DNA of 64,000 nucleotides, from NCBI RefSeq assembly GCF_000429465.1, contig NZ_AUBX01000015.1, forward strand, positions 124,001 through 188,000, given 5' to 3'. Below the pieces are notes generated by a model that saw only the letters and a list, made by a program, of their open reading frames with translations, was not told where the DNA came from and made no database searches. This document shows, one piece after another, positions 1 to 7,256 of the stretch (positions are counted from its first letter, which is position 1; every line of letters begins with the position of its first letter). Source of the DNA: Algoriphagus vanfongensis DSM 17529. Its GTDB lineage: Bacteria > Bacteroidota > Bacteroidia > Cytophagales > Cyclobacteriaceae. A program made the position numbers and the translations under genes.

Positions 1-327
1 AACATGTTCCGAGGTTTTGTTCAGTGCTTTCCCGTTTTGCCAGATTTGTTTTTTCTTACCCAGCTCAAAAGTGCACCGCACTTCCAGCGCTTTTCCTTCG
101 ATTTCCAAATTCCCTTTTACAGCAAAAAAATCCTGCTCATGCCGGACATTCAGGCTATCACTGGATTGGACTGCACTTTTGGTCAAAGAGAGATAGTGGA
201 TACCGTCCAGAATATTGGTTTTACCACTTCCGTTCAAGCCTGTAAAGCAGTTGATCTGAGGGCTAAAGTCCATCCGGGTTTTCTCATGATTTTTAAATTG
301 TAAGAGTTCCAGGGACTTTAGATACAT
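1..327 (-). CDS. recF: DNA replication/repair protein RecF, N-terminal part (cut by window edge)
   Basis: RecF is an SMC-like ATPase that binds gapped DNA and helps load RecA. Reading the minus strand from the ATG at 327, the protein begins MYLKSLELLQFKNHEK. The Walker A motif GLNGSGKTN follows at residues 30-38, then an ILDGIHYLSL helix, which is the usual start of RecF. Only 109 codons lie inside the window and the rest continues to the left, so Walker B and the signature motif cannot be checked. It is transcribed divergently from pdhA, with about 90 bp between the two start codons. The identification rests on the Walker A context and the typical N-terminus. Other SMC-like ABC ATPases are possible but less likely. 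Confidence 0.88.
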   Translation of the reverse strand, partial: MYLKSLELLQFKNHEKTRMDFSPQINCFTGLNGSGKTNILDGIHYLSLTKSAVQSSDSLNVRHEQDFFAVKGNLEIEGKALEVRCTFELGKKKQIWQNGKALNKTSEHV

Positions 328-377
328 CAGTTCGGGTAATTATTTCGGCGGCAGCCTGATTTTTAGGAGAGGTTGGT

Positions 378-385
378 TATATTTG
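378..385 (+). promoter_or_regulatory. Putative -7 box TATATTTG of pdhA
   Basis: A perfect match to the Bacteroidota -7 consensus TAnnTTTG lies 33 nt before the pdhA ATG. No TTG was found at the usual -33 distance, so only the -7 half is supported. Confidence 0.4.
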
Positions 386-418
386 GGGCCTAAAATAGCA
401 TATTTTGATCATTACGAT

Positions 419-1438
419 ATGGCAAAGAGAACTGCAGCGACCAAGTCTAAGGTAAAATATTCGAAAGAAACGTACGCATACTGGTACGAAAGCATGCTCT
501 TGATGAGACGCTTCGAAGAAAAAGCCGGGCAACTTTATGGTCAGCAAAAAATCAGAGGTTTCTGTCACCTTTATATTGGCCAAGAAGCTTGTGCTTCTGG
601 CTCCATTTCAGCATTGACAGGAGATGATAAGTGGATCACCGCTTACAGATGTCATGCCCATCCACTCGGATTAGGTACTGATCCAGGAGCTGTGATGGCA
701 GAGCTTTTCGGCAAAGCTACGGGCACTACTAAAGGAAAAGGTGGCTCCATGCACATCTTTGACAAAGAGAGAAACTTTATCGGTGGTCACGGAATCGTCG
801 GAGCTCAAGTACCGATGGGATTGGGATTGGGCTTTGCTGAGAAATTTAAAGGCACAAAAAACCTAGCCATCTGCTACATGGGTGATGGTGCAGTGCGTCA
901 GGGAGCTGTCCACGAGGCTTTCAACTTGGCCATGCTATACAAAACCCCTGTAATTTTCGTCATCGAAAACAATGGCTACGCAATGGGTACATCAGTAGCC
1001 CGTACTTCCAATGTCACTGAGCTTTACCAAATCGGTGAATCCTATGACATGCCTTCTTTCCCAGTGGATGGAATGGACGTAGAGGCGGTTCACGAAGCAG
1101 TATCTGAAGCCGCAGAGAGAGCTAGAAAAGGAGACGGTCCTACTTTGCTGGAATTCAGAACCTACAGATACAAGGGACACTCCATGTCTGATCCTCAGAA
1201 ATACAGAACCAAAGAAGAGGTAGAGGAATACAAGAAGAAGGATCCTATTGAGCAAGTACTCCAAACCATCCAAGACAATAAAATCCTTACCCAAGAGGAA
1301 ATCGATCAGATCATTGCCAAAGTGAAAAAACAAGTAGCCGATGCAGTGAAATTCGCAGAAGAATCCCCTTGGCCGGACGGTCAGGATGCCTTCCAGGATG
1401 TATATGTCCAGGAAGACTACCCTTTCGTGATGGAATAA
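419..1438 (+). CDS. pdhA: Pyruvate dehydrogenase E1 component, alpha subunit
   Basis: This is the thiamine-diphosphate-dependent alpha chain of the pyruvate dehydrogenase E1 enzyme (339 aa), which decarboxylates pyruvate and passes the acetyl group to lipoyl-E2. The TPP motif starts GDGA near residue 158 and ends IENNGYAMGT near residue 182. The phosphorylation-loop-like segment YRYKGHSMSDP is also present. The ATG at 419 (MAKRTAATK) was preferred to an in-frame upstream TTG because the family normally begins close to the KETYxYWYESMLLMRRFE helix and a -7 box lies just upstream. The E1 beta subunit is not the next gene, so beta and E2/E3 must be encoded elsewhere, which is common in this phylum. 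A branched-chain 2-oxoacid E1 alpha is the main alternative. Confidence 0.92.
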   Translation: MAKRTAATKSKVKYSKETYAYWYESMLLMRRFEEKAGQLYGQQKIRGFCHLYIGQEACASGSISALTGDDKWITAYRCHAHPLGLGTDPGAVMAELFGKATGTTKGKGGSMHIFDKERNFIGGHGIVGAQVPMGLGLGFAEKFKGTKNLAICYMGDGAVRQGAVHEAFNLAMLYKTPVIFVIENNGYAMGTSVARTSNVTELYQIGESYDMPSFPVDGMDVEAVHEAVSEAAERARKGDGPTLLEFRTYRYKGHSMSDPQKYRTKEEVEEYKKKDPIEQVLQTIQDNKILTQEEIDQIIAKVKKQVADAVKFAEESPWPDGQDAFQDVYVQEDYPFVME

Positions 1439-1455
1439 TAGAAAACTCAAAGTCC

Positions 1456-1492
1456 AAAAGCCGTGATACCCATTTGGTTTCATGGCTTTTTT
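1456..1492 (+). terminator. Rho-independent terminator after pdhA
   Basis: An 11-bp stem (AAAAGCCGTGA at 1456-1466 with TCATGGCTTTT at 1480-1490, one G-T wobble) is followed by a run of T. Confidence 0.75.
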
Positions 1493-1500
1493 AGTGAGCT

Positions 1501-1529
1501 TTGTGGAATAGATAAAAAACGTATATTTG
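1501..1529 (+). promoter_or_regulatory. Bacteroidota-type promoter (-33 TTG, -7 TATATTTG)
   Basis: TTG at 1501-1503 and TATATTTG at 1522-1529 are separated by 18 nt, matching the phylum consensus TTG-N17-23-TAnnTTTG. The start codon of the TPR protein follows 19 nt later. Confidence 0.6.
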
Positions 1530-1548
1530 CGCCTGAAATTTGAGTAAC

Positions 1549-2262
1549 ATGGCAACGAAACAATCTAAAAAAGTACATCCTGACCATCACAATGACTTGT
1601 TGGAAGATCCAGCAGCAATGGCAGACAGCCTAGGTCGAGGAGAAGCTTTTTTGAAAAAAAATAGTAAAGTATTAGGCGGAGTATTGATCGCAGCGGTGAT
1701 TTTGATAGGAGGTATTCTCTTCTTCCAAATCAACAATGCAAATCAAAACGAAGAAGCTCAAGAGGAAATGTTTCAGGCAGTCTACTTCTACGAGCAAGAC
1801 AGCTTGGATTTTGCCCTGAATGGAGACGGTATCAATGCAGGCCTTTTGCAGATCGTAGAAGAATATCCAAGAACTGACGCAGCCAATCTGGCCAACTTCT
1901 ATATCGGATCTATTTACCTTTCTGAAAGAAACTTCTCTGATGCGATTACCTACTTGGAGCAGTTTTCTTCTGACGATTACCTAGTGCAGGCGAAAGCAGC
2001 AGCACTTCTAGGTGATGCCTATCTAGAAAGCGGTAATGTAGACAAAGCTATCTCTAACTACGAGAAAGCCAGCTCCTACGAGCCAAACAAATATTTCACT
2101 CCTAAATACCTCTTCAAACTGGCTGTGGCCTATGAAGAAGCTGGGAGAACACAAGATGCAATCGAAGCGTACGCAGAGATTGAAGAGAAATACTTTGAAT
2201 CTTACGAATTTGCTGCTGCTCGAAAACACAAAGCTCGCTTGGAAGGCCTTGCCGCTAAGTAA
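1549..2262 (+). CDS. Tetratricopeptide repeat protein with N-terminal membrane anchor
   Basis: A 237-aa protein with a charged cytoplasmic N-terminus and one membrane segment at about residues 43-61 (GGVLIAAVILIGGILFF). The rest is an alpha-helical domain with TPR-like units, for example ANFYIGSIYLSERNFSDAITYLEQF and AALLGDAYLESGNVDKAISNYEKA. The arrangement resembles YfgM-type ancillary proteins of the secretion machinery, where the TPR domain faces the periplasm. That similarity is architectural only, so a specific role is inferred weakly. It has its own promoter and terminator and so is probably monocistronic. The ATG at 1549 is preferred to a TTG three codons upstream. Confidence 0.8.
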   Translation: MATKQSKKVHPDHHNDLLEDPAAMADSLGRGEAFLKKNSKVLGGVLIAAVILIGGILFFQINNANQNEEAQEEMFQAVYFYEQDSLDFALNGDGINAGLLQIVEEYPRTDAANLANFYIGSIYLSERNFSDAITYLEQFSSDDYLVQAKAAALLGDAYLESGNVDKAISNYEKASSYEPNKYFTPKYLFKLAVAYEEAGRTQDAIEAYAEIEEKYFESYEFAAARKHKARLEGLAAK

Positions 2263-2288
2263 TGCTTGTTGATACGCAGAAATTAGAG

Positions 2289-2319
2289 GAGTAAGGCCCA
2301 AAAGGTCTTACTCTTTTTT
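2289..2319 (+). terminator. Rho-independent terminator after the TPR gene
   Basis: A 10-bp stem (GAGTAAGGCC at 2289-2298 with GGTCTTACTC at 2304-2313, one wobble pair) with a 5-nt loop is followed by TTTTTT. Confidence 0.8.
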
Positions 2320-2349
2320 GTTATACTATTGATCACAAATACACCATCT

Positions 2350-2826
2350 ATGGCTACATCCCTCAAAAGCCTAAGCGAACACAGTTCCAAAAACATCCTC
2401 GACATCAGCCAAAAGAAATTTGCGATCGTCGTATCAGAATGGAACGAAGACGTGACCGAGGCCTTATATTCTGGAGCTTATCAGACGCTCATTCAGCATG
2501 GTGCCAAAAAGGAAAACATCATCCGTAAAAACGTCCCCGGCTCATTTGAGCTTTCACTCGGAGGACAGTGGATGGCTCAGCAGGAAGAAATCGACGCAGT
2601 CATCTGCCTGGGATGTGTGATCCAAGGCGAAACGAAGCATTTTGATTTTATCTGCGATGCAGTCGCCAAAGGAATCACCGATGTCAATCTCAAGTACAAC
2701 AAGCCTGTGATTTTTGGCGTGCTGACACCGGATACGCAGCAGCAGGCGCTAGACCGAGCTGGCGGCAAACACGGAAACAAAGGAGATGAGGCTGCAATCA
2801 CAGCAATCAAAATGCTGGGATTTTAA
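2350..2826 (+). CDS. ribH: 6,7-dimethyl-8-ribityllumazine synthase
   Basis: Lumazine synthase (158 aa) condenses 5-amino-6-ribitylaminouracil with 3,4-dihydroxy-2-butanone 4-phosphate in riboflavin biosynthesis. It normally forms pentamers or 60-mer capsids. The active-site segment GCVIQGETKHFDFIC at about residue 86 carries the conserved His, and VPGSFELSLG and FGVLTPDT are also family motifs. The length is typical. The ATG at 2350 (MATSLKSLSEH) is used; an in-frame TTG seven codons upstream is less convincing. No FMN riboswitch was recognised upstream. ribD lies far away at 60-61 kb, so riboflavin genes are scattered. Confidence 0.93.
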   Translation: MATSLKSLSEHSSKNILDISQKKFAIVVSEWNEDVTEALYSGAYQTLIQHGAKKENIIRKNVPGSFELSLGGQWMAQQEEIDAVICLGCVIQGETKHFDFICDAVAKGITDVNLKYNKPVIFGVLTPDTQQQALDRAGGKHGNKGDEAAITAIKMLGF

Positions 2827-2871
2827 GCATATCATCTCAAACCTATACCTATTACCAATACCTGTTTATTT

Positions 2872-4194
2872 ATGAAAATAATGAAATTCGGAGGGACCTC
2901 AGTAGGGAAACCCGAACGCATGCACCAGGTAAAAGACCTGGTATCCCGCGGAGACGAACCCACCATCGTGGTACTTTCTGCACTTTCTGGCACCACCAAT
3001 GCCTTGGTAGGAATCGGAGACGCTTTAGCTAGCGCCGACCGAGTGATGGCCAAAGAAAAAATAGATGAGCTACACGCTCATTACATGGACTTTTATCCAA
3101 AACTCTTGAAAAGCGAGGAAGCCAGAAAAAAGGCCGAATCCATCATCAAAGAGCATTTTGAGTTTTTGAATATCATCTTGAAGATTTCGTTCAATGAAGC
3201 GATCAACCGGGATATTCTAGCTCAGGGGGAGCTACTTTCTACCAAGCTTTTCTATACCCTTTTGCAAGAGCTTGATATCCCAGCGGTATTCTTAAGTGCG
3301 CTGGATTTCATGAGTATTGATGAAAACTCCGAGCCGGAATTGAATAAAATATCCGAGAAGCTACAGTCTATTTTGGCACAGCATCCGGGTCAAAAGCTAT
3401 TTGTCACACAAGGATATATCTGCAAAAACCATCGAAATGAGGTGGACAATCTGAAGCGTGGTGGTTCGGATTACACTGCTTCATTGGTAGCAGCAGCTAT
3501 CAATGCCTCCGTCTGCGAAATCTGGACCGATATCGACGGCATGCACAACAATGATCCTAGAGTAGTGGACCGCACACGTCCTATCGCCGAGCTTTCATTT
3601 GATGAAGCAGCAGAGCTAGCATATTTCGGTGCCAAAATTCTCCATCCAGCATCCATCTGGCCAGCTCAACAATACAATGTGCCTGTAAGATTGCTCAATA
3701 CCATGGATCCTGATGCGCACGGAACTTTGATCAAAGAGGAAGTAGAAACTTCAGGTGTCAAAGCCATAGCTGCAAAAGATGGAATCACCGCCATCAAAAT
3801 CAAATCCAGTCGAATGCTTTTGGCTTATGGTTTCTTGAGAAGGGTTTTTGAGATTTTCGAAAAATACAAAACCCCAATCGACATGATCACCACCTCTGAA
3901 GTGGCCGTATCCGTGACGATTGATGATCTGGCACATTTGCCACAAATCCTCAAAGAATTGGAAGCTTTGGGTTCGGTAGAAGTCGATCAAAATCAGACCA
4001 TCATCTGCATTGTCGGAAATATGGTCTCTGAGACACGTGGAGTAGTCAAATCCGTCATGGATAGTCTGGACAACTTCCCAATCCGCATGGTATCTTATGG
4101 AGGAAGCAGGCACAATGTCTCCTTGCTTCTCGACTCCAAATACAAAAAGGATGCGCTTCAGCAATTGAATGAAGGCGTATTTGATTGGAACTAA
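2872..4194 (+). CDS. lysC: Aspartate kinase (monofunctional, lysine-sensitive type)
   Basis: Aspartokinase (440 aa) phosphorylates L-aspartate, the first step towards lysine/diaminopimelate, threonine and methionine. The N-terminus MKIMKFGGTSVGKPER carries the kinase motif KFGGTS. GGSDYTASLVAAA and WTDIDGMHNNDPRVV are substrate- and nucleotide-binding segments. The C-terminal ~140 residues look like two ACT domains (TSEVAVSVTIDD and IICIVGNMV), which would give allosteric control. There is no homoserine dehydrogenase fusion. It sits 45 bp after ribH, possibly co-transcribed, with its own terminator. lysA is encoded separately at 12.5 kb. The lysC symbol reflects the monofunctional architecture; which amino acid inhibits it is not shown by the sequence. 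Confidence 0.9.
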   Translation: MKIMKFGGTSVGKPERMHQVKDLVSRGDEPTIVVLSALSGTTNALVGIGDALASADRVMAKEKIDELHAHYMDFYPKLLKSEEARKKAESIIKEHFEFLNIILKISFNEAINRDILAQGELLSTKLFYTLLQELDIPAVFLSALDFMSIDENSEPELNKISEKLQSILAQHPGQKLFVTQGYICKNHRNEVDNLKRGGSDYTASLVAAAINASVCEIWTDIDGMHNNDPRVVDRTRPIAELSFDEAAELAYFGAKILHPASIWPAQQYNVPVRLLNTMDPDAHGTLIKEEVETSGVKAIAAKDGITAIKIKSSRMLLAYGFLRRVFEIFEKYKTPIDMITTSEVAVSVTIDDLAHLPQILKELEALGSVEVDQNQTIICIVGNMVSETRGVVKSVMDSLDNFPIRMVSYGGSRHNVSLLLDSKYKKDALQQLNEGVFDWN

Positions 4195-4216
4195 AATTGT
4201 TAAAAAATAATAGAAT

Positions 4217-4245
4217 GAGCCGGGATGAATATTCCGGCTCTTTTA
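4217..4245 (+). terminator. Rho-independent terminator after aspartokinase
   Basis: GAGCCGG (4217-4223) pairs with CCGGCTC (4234-4240) and is followed by TTTTATTT. Confidence 0.75.
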
Positions 4246-4262
4246 TTTAGACCAATTCCTAC

Positions 4263-4270
4263 TATTTTTG
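4263..4270 (+). promoter_or_regulatory. -7 box TATTTTTG 4 nt before a start codon (leaderless candidate)
   Basis: A perfect TAnnTTTG box ends at 4270 and the ATG is at 4275. With the usual short distance from -7 box to +1, transcription would begin at or next to the A of ATG. No good -33 TTG is seen. Confidence 0.45.
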
Positions 4271-4274
4271 TTTT

Positions 4275-4604
4275 ATGTCAGAATCACAGCAAAAAGAGGG
4301 CTTTCTCAAAAGGCTTCAGACCAAATGGAAACTGGAAAGCTTGTTTCAAGTGGTTTTGGTCTTGATCGTATTCGCATGCACAGGCTTCACGATCCTATTT
4401 ATCAAAAATCCCATTTTGGATTTTTTCGGGGTGGAAAAAGGCGGGTTTGTCAATACAGTCTTGTACCTACTTTTGGTTTTGCCGCTTTATCAAATATTCC
4501 TGCTGATTTATGGCTTTATATTCGGGCAGTTTCAGTTTTTTTGGGAAAAAGAAAAGCAGATATTTCGTAGAATTGGGAGTCTTTTCACCAAGAAAAAAGC
4601 GTAA
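4275..4604 (+). CDS. Small membrane protein, conserved-hypothetical type
   Basis: A 109-aa protein with two long hydrophobic segments: residues ~20-42 (LFQVVLVLIVFACTGFTILFI) and ~56-84 (a leucine-rich stretch ending LLIYGFIFGQF). A basic C-terminal tail rich in Lys/Arg follows (FFWEKEKQIFRRIGSLFTKKKA). The EKEKQIFRRI ending resembles short Bacteroidota membrane proteins of unknown function (possibly the DUF6787 type, from memory). A hairpin topology with both ends in the cytoplasm is likely. The start is supported by a -7 box just upstream. No function is proposed. Confidence 0.65.
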   Translation: MSESQQKEGFLKRLQTKWKLESLFQVVLVLIVFACTGFTILFIKNPILDFFGVEKGGFVNTVLYLLLVLPLYQIFLLIYGFIFGQFQFFWEKEKQIFRRIGSLFTKKKA

Positions 4605-4672
4605 TTCAGAACTATTGTCCTTGCAAGTTCCTTTTACTACTAGATTAATTTTTAACCCTAAATATTTTAACC

Positions 4673-5083
4673 ATGATCAGAAAAGCAACCGCCGTATGGA
4701 ATGGTAGCGGAAAAGAAGGCTCCGGCCACGTCAGCACTCAAAGTACTGTCCTTGACAAAACACAGTATTCTTTCAAGTCAAGATTTGAAGATGGTGTGGG
4801 CACCAACCCTGAAGAACTGATCGCTGCAGCTCATGCGGGCTGTTTTGCGATGAAATTGAGCTTCAACTTGAGCGGAATCGACTTTGCACCGGAAGAATTG
4901 GAAGTGACCTGTAACATTACTTTCGAAGAAGGTGTCTTGTCCAAATCCCACTTGGTGCTCAAAGCAAAAGTGCCGGGAATCAGCGAAGAGCAATTTGCAG
5001 AGCAAGTCAAAGACGCGGAGGAAAACTGCCCGATTTCCAAAGTTCTCAATACAAACATCTCAGTTGAGTATACACTCAATTGA
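4673..5083 (+). CDS. OsmC family peroxiredoxin
   Basis: An OsmC/Ohr-type thiol peroxidase (136 aa), which reduces organic hydroperoxides through two reactive cysteines and dimerises with intertwined subunits. The motifs are GTNPEELIAAAHAGCFAMKLSFNL, with the first Cys near residue 61, and a second Cys in AEENCPISKVL near residue 123. The N-terminal start AxAxWNGSGKEGSGxV is typical of the OsmC branch rather than Ohr. It is 68 bp after the small membrane gene and has its own strong terminator, so is probably a single-gene unit. Known relatives respond to osmotic or peroxide stress; no regulator site is visible here. Confidence 0.92.
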   Translation: MIRKATAVWNGSGKEGSGHVSTQSTVLDKTQYSFKSRFEDGVGTNPEELIAAAHAGCFAMKLSFNLSGIDFAPEELEVTCNITFEEGVLSKSHLVLKAKVPGISEEQFAEQVKDAEENCPISKVLNTNISVEYTLN

Positions 5084-5109
5084 TTTTTGACAAAAAATCG
5101 AAAAAAATT

Positions 5110-5132
5110 CAGGTTCTTCGGAACCTGTTTTT
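5110..5132 (+). terminator. Rho-independent terminator after osmC (TTCG tetraloop)
   Basis: CAGGTTC (5110-5116), loop TTCG, GAACCTG (5121-5127), then TTTTTG. This is a textbook tetraloop terminator. Confidence 0.85.
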
Positions 5133-5192
5133 GTTTAAATCAGTATGGGTATAAGAATGATTCAATTCCTTGAATGCTAAACCACTAAGCCC

Positions 5193-5477
5193 ATGGAAAC
5201 TACAACTTCCCATTTCCAAAATTCCGGCTCCAACCGCATCACTTTTCTTGTTCACGCATTGATCGCATTAGCTTTGATGGCAGCTGGATTAGTCTTCTTG
5301 GACTCCTCCAGTTTCTGGCTTCCTCTGATCTTTACGCCAGTAGCGGCAGGGATCAGCGGGATTATTTTCAAGAATACCGAAGAACTCCGCTATTCGACTG
5401 GTCTTAAAATGGCTTTTGGATGGGTGATTGGATTTGCTGGCTATCTGGTTTTGATCCCGATGGCGCTGGCTTTGTAA
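5193..5477 (+). CDS. Small membrane protein of unknown function
   Basis: A 94-aa protein with a short polar N-terminus and three hydrophobic stretches: FLVHALIALALMAAGLVFL, WLPLIFTPVAAGISGIIF and MAFGWVIGFAGYLVLIPMALAL. It is most likely a three-span inner-membrane protein. A family could not be recognised. It converges on rlmF with only 1 bp between the stop codons, so both messages must read through or stop in the opposite gene. Whether it is a real gene rests on its start, its hydrophobic pattern and its fit in an otherwise empty interval. Confidence 0.6.
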   Translation: METTTSHFQNSGSNRITFLVHALIALALMAAGLVFLDSSSFWLPLIFTPVAAGISGIIFKNTEELRYSTGLKMAFGWVIGFAGYLVLIPMALAL

Positions 5478-5478
5478 T

Positions 5479-6411
5479 TCAAGCCCAGCGAAATTTCCTC
5501 CAGTTCTCCTGCTGTTTGGGGGATAGATATGTCCAGGCCAAAAGTCTGGATTTTTTATTTCCCTGAGCCATATCGATCACTTTGCTTTCGGCTACACCCG
5601 CTTTTTTGAGATGTTGAAGCAAAGGTTTTAAATTTGATTCTTTGGAAACCAAAGAGGTAAACCAGAAGACTTGATGTTTGAAAAGCTGGCTTTCCTGAAT
5701 CATGTTTCTGAGAAATTGCTTTTCTCCACCCTCGCACCAGAGCTCACCAGCTTTCCCACCGAAATTAAGTTCCTTTTTCTTCAGCTTGAGATTTTTCAAT
5801 TTTCGTTCTGTTCCCTTTTGGGCTTCAGCTTCGGATTCATGAAAAGGCGGATTGCAGACAGTCAGGTCAAAAAAGTCATCGGCGTGAATAATTCCTTTGA
5901 AAATCTGAGTCGGATTGGTTTGCTGTCGCAAAATTATCTTCTGATCCAAGCCTGAATTCTTCTCGATGATTGTTTGCGCATTTTCAAGCGCAGGCTCATT
6001 CATCTCCGCCCCTACGAAACCCCAATTATAAATCGCGTTCCCCAAAATCGGGTAAATTAAGTTGGCTCCTGTACCGATATCCAAAACTTGAACTTTATTT
6101 TCCCCTGGGATTTTGTCTTTATTGACTTGAGCCAACAGATCTGCCAAGTAGTGAATATAATCGGCTCTTCCAGGAATCGGAGGGCAAAGAAAACCTTCGG
6201 GGATTTCCCAAAAACCGATCTTGTAATAGGCCATAAGCAAGGCCTTGTTCAAGCTGATCACGGCCTTTGGATCGGAAAAATCTACAGTCTCATTGCCGTA
6301 CTGATTAGTGAAGACAAATTCCGAAAGCTCAGGAAATACTTCTTGAAGCTTTTTCAGATCATATCTGTCTTGATGGATATTTCGAGGATGAAGTCCGGAT
6401 TTTTCGGCCAT
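5479..6411 (-). CDS. rlmF: 23S rRNA (adenine(1618)-N(6))-methyltransferase
   Basis: RlmF methylates N6 of A1618 in 23S rRNA with SAM as donor. The 310-aa product has the SAM-binding motif VLDIGTGANLIYP at residues 109-121 and the N6-adenine catalytic motif NPPF at 187-190 (in DLTVCNPPFHESEAEA). The N-terminal NIHQDRYDLKKL is typical of RlmF. The ATG at 6411 (MAEKSGLHPRN) was chosen over a TTG two codons upstream because family members start here. It follows the SIMPL gene on the same strand but has a perfect -7 box 3 nt before the ATG, so it probably has its own leaderless transcript. The closely related METTL16/YbiN fold is the same family, so the assignment is firm. Confidence 0.93.
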   Translation of the reverse strand: MAEKSGLHPRNIHQDRYDLKKLQEVFPELSEFVFTNQYGNETVDFSDPKAVISLNKALLMAYYKIGFWEIPEGFLCPPIPGRADYIHYLADLLAQVNKDKIPGENKVQVLDIGTGANLIYPILGNAIYNWGFVGAEMNEPALENAQTIIEKNSGLDQKIILRQQTNPTQIFKGIIHADDFFDLTVCNPPFHESEAEAQKGTERKLKNLKLKKKELNFGGKAGELWCEGGEKQFLRNMIQESQLFKHQVFWFTSLVSKESNLKPLLQHLKKAGVAESKVIDMAQGNKKSRLLAWTYLSPKQQENWRKFRWA

Positions 6412-6414
6412 GGA

Positions 6415-6447
6415 CAAAAGTAAGACCTAAAACTTAATCTACCTCAA
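6415..6447 (-). promoter_or_regulatory. Promoter of rlmF overlapping the 3' end of the SIMPL gene (leaderless candidate)
   Basis: On the minus strand, TTG (6447-6445), a 22-nt spacer and TACTTTTG (6422-6415) match the phylum consensus. The ATG at 6411 is only 3 nt after the box. The -33 element lies within the last codons of the upstream gene. Confidence 0.6.
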
Positions 6448-7162
6448 AAACCAGTTTCATGGTGATGGACGCAGTTTTGTTTTTGGAACTGGTATTAAAT
6501 GCCCCGCCCCAGGAGTAATCTTCTCCAGAATTTTGGCCGGTGATCTGAAAAACCCCCATGTTTGCAGAGATCAAGTCACTCAATTTAGAACCGGAATTCT
6601 CGGCGATTTTTTCAGCCCGTATTCTCGCATCTTCCGTTGCTTTGGCGATCATCTCCAGCTTGAGTGATTCCAAATCAGTATAGTAGTATCGTGGCTCTTG
6701 AGAGTAAAATGCTATCCCCTGATTGAGCAGTTCTGTGACTTCCCGACTGATTTTCTCCACTTTCTCCACATCCTTAGATTCTATTTTGATAGACTGATTG
6801 AGTTGATAGCCAATGAAAGTCTGTCCCAAATAGCGCCCGTCATTAGAGTAGTTTTGACGATACTGTGGATTGGTGATGACGGCATTGAAGATGATCTGCG
6901 AAGAAGAGATCCCTTTGGAATCCAAATAAGAAGTAATGGCTTTCCTGTCCTTTTCGAGGTTGGAGTAGGCCGTTTGGATTTCCGAGCTTTCTCGGCTGAA
7001 ATTGCCCTCCCACACAATCAAATCCGAAGTGAAGTTACTTTCTCCCAAACCCGTGACATTGACGGTGCCTTGGGGACGATTTCTGTTGATGACGGCATTG
7101 CCCAAAACTACAGCTGCCAATACGATGGCTATTGCAAAAATAATCGCGGGTAGAGATCTCAT
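6434..7162 (-). CDS. SIMPL domain-containing membrane-anchored protein
   Basis: A 242-aa protein with an N-terminal membrane anchor or uncleaved signal at residues 5-25 (PAIIFAIAIVLAAVVLGNAVI). A SIMPL (DUF541) domain follows, starting VNVTGLGESNFTSDLIVWEG. It also has the family pattern ISREVTELLNQGI and AKATEDARIRAEKIAENSGSKL. SIMPL/BP26-type proteins are periplasmic or surface proteins, some of which form channel-like oligomers; their molecular function is not settled. A bidirectional stem-loop lies upstream, and rlmF follows 22 bp downstream with its own promoter. A rather conventional start was chosen because the hydrophobic anchor begins immediately after it. Confidence 0.85.
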   Translation of the reverse strand: MRSLPAIIFAIAIVLAAVVLGNAVINRNRPQGTVNVTGLGESNFTSDLIVWEGNFSRESSEIQTAYSNLEKDRKAITSYLDSKGISSSQIIFNAVITNPQYRQNYSNDGRYLGQTFIGYQLNQSIKIESKDVEKVEKISREVTELLNQGIAFYSQEPRYYYTDLESLKLEMIAKATEDARIRAEKIAENSGSKLSDLISANMGVFQITGQNSGEDYSWGGAFNTSSKNKTASITMKLVFEVD

Positions 7163-7202
7163 AAGAATTTGATTTTGAGGTAAAAACTAATCAAAAAGTA
7201 GA

Positions 7203-7231
7203 AAACAAAAAACCCGCCACATGGACGGGTT
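7203..7231 (-). terminator. Rho-independent terminator of the M14 carboxypeptidase gene
   Basis: Reading the minus strand, AACCCG (7231-7226), inner CC/GG and CGGGTT (7216-7211) form a stem followed by TTTTTTG. It lies between the M14 stop codon and the SIMPL start codon. Confidence 0.7.
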
Positions 7232-7256
7232 TTCGGTTTCCTAAGAAATTTTAACC

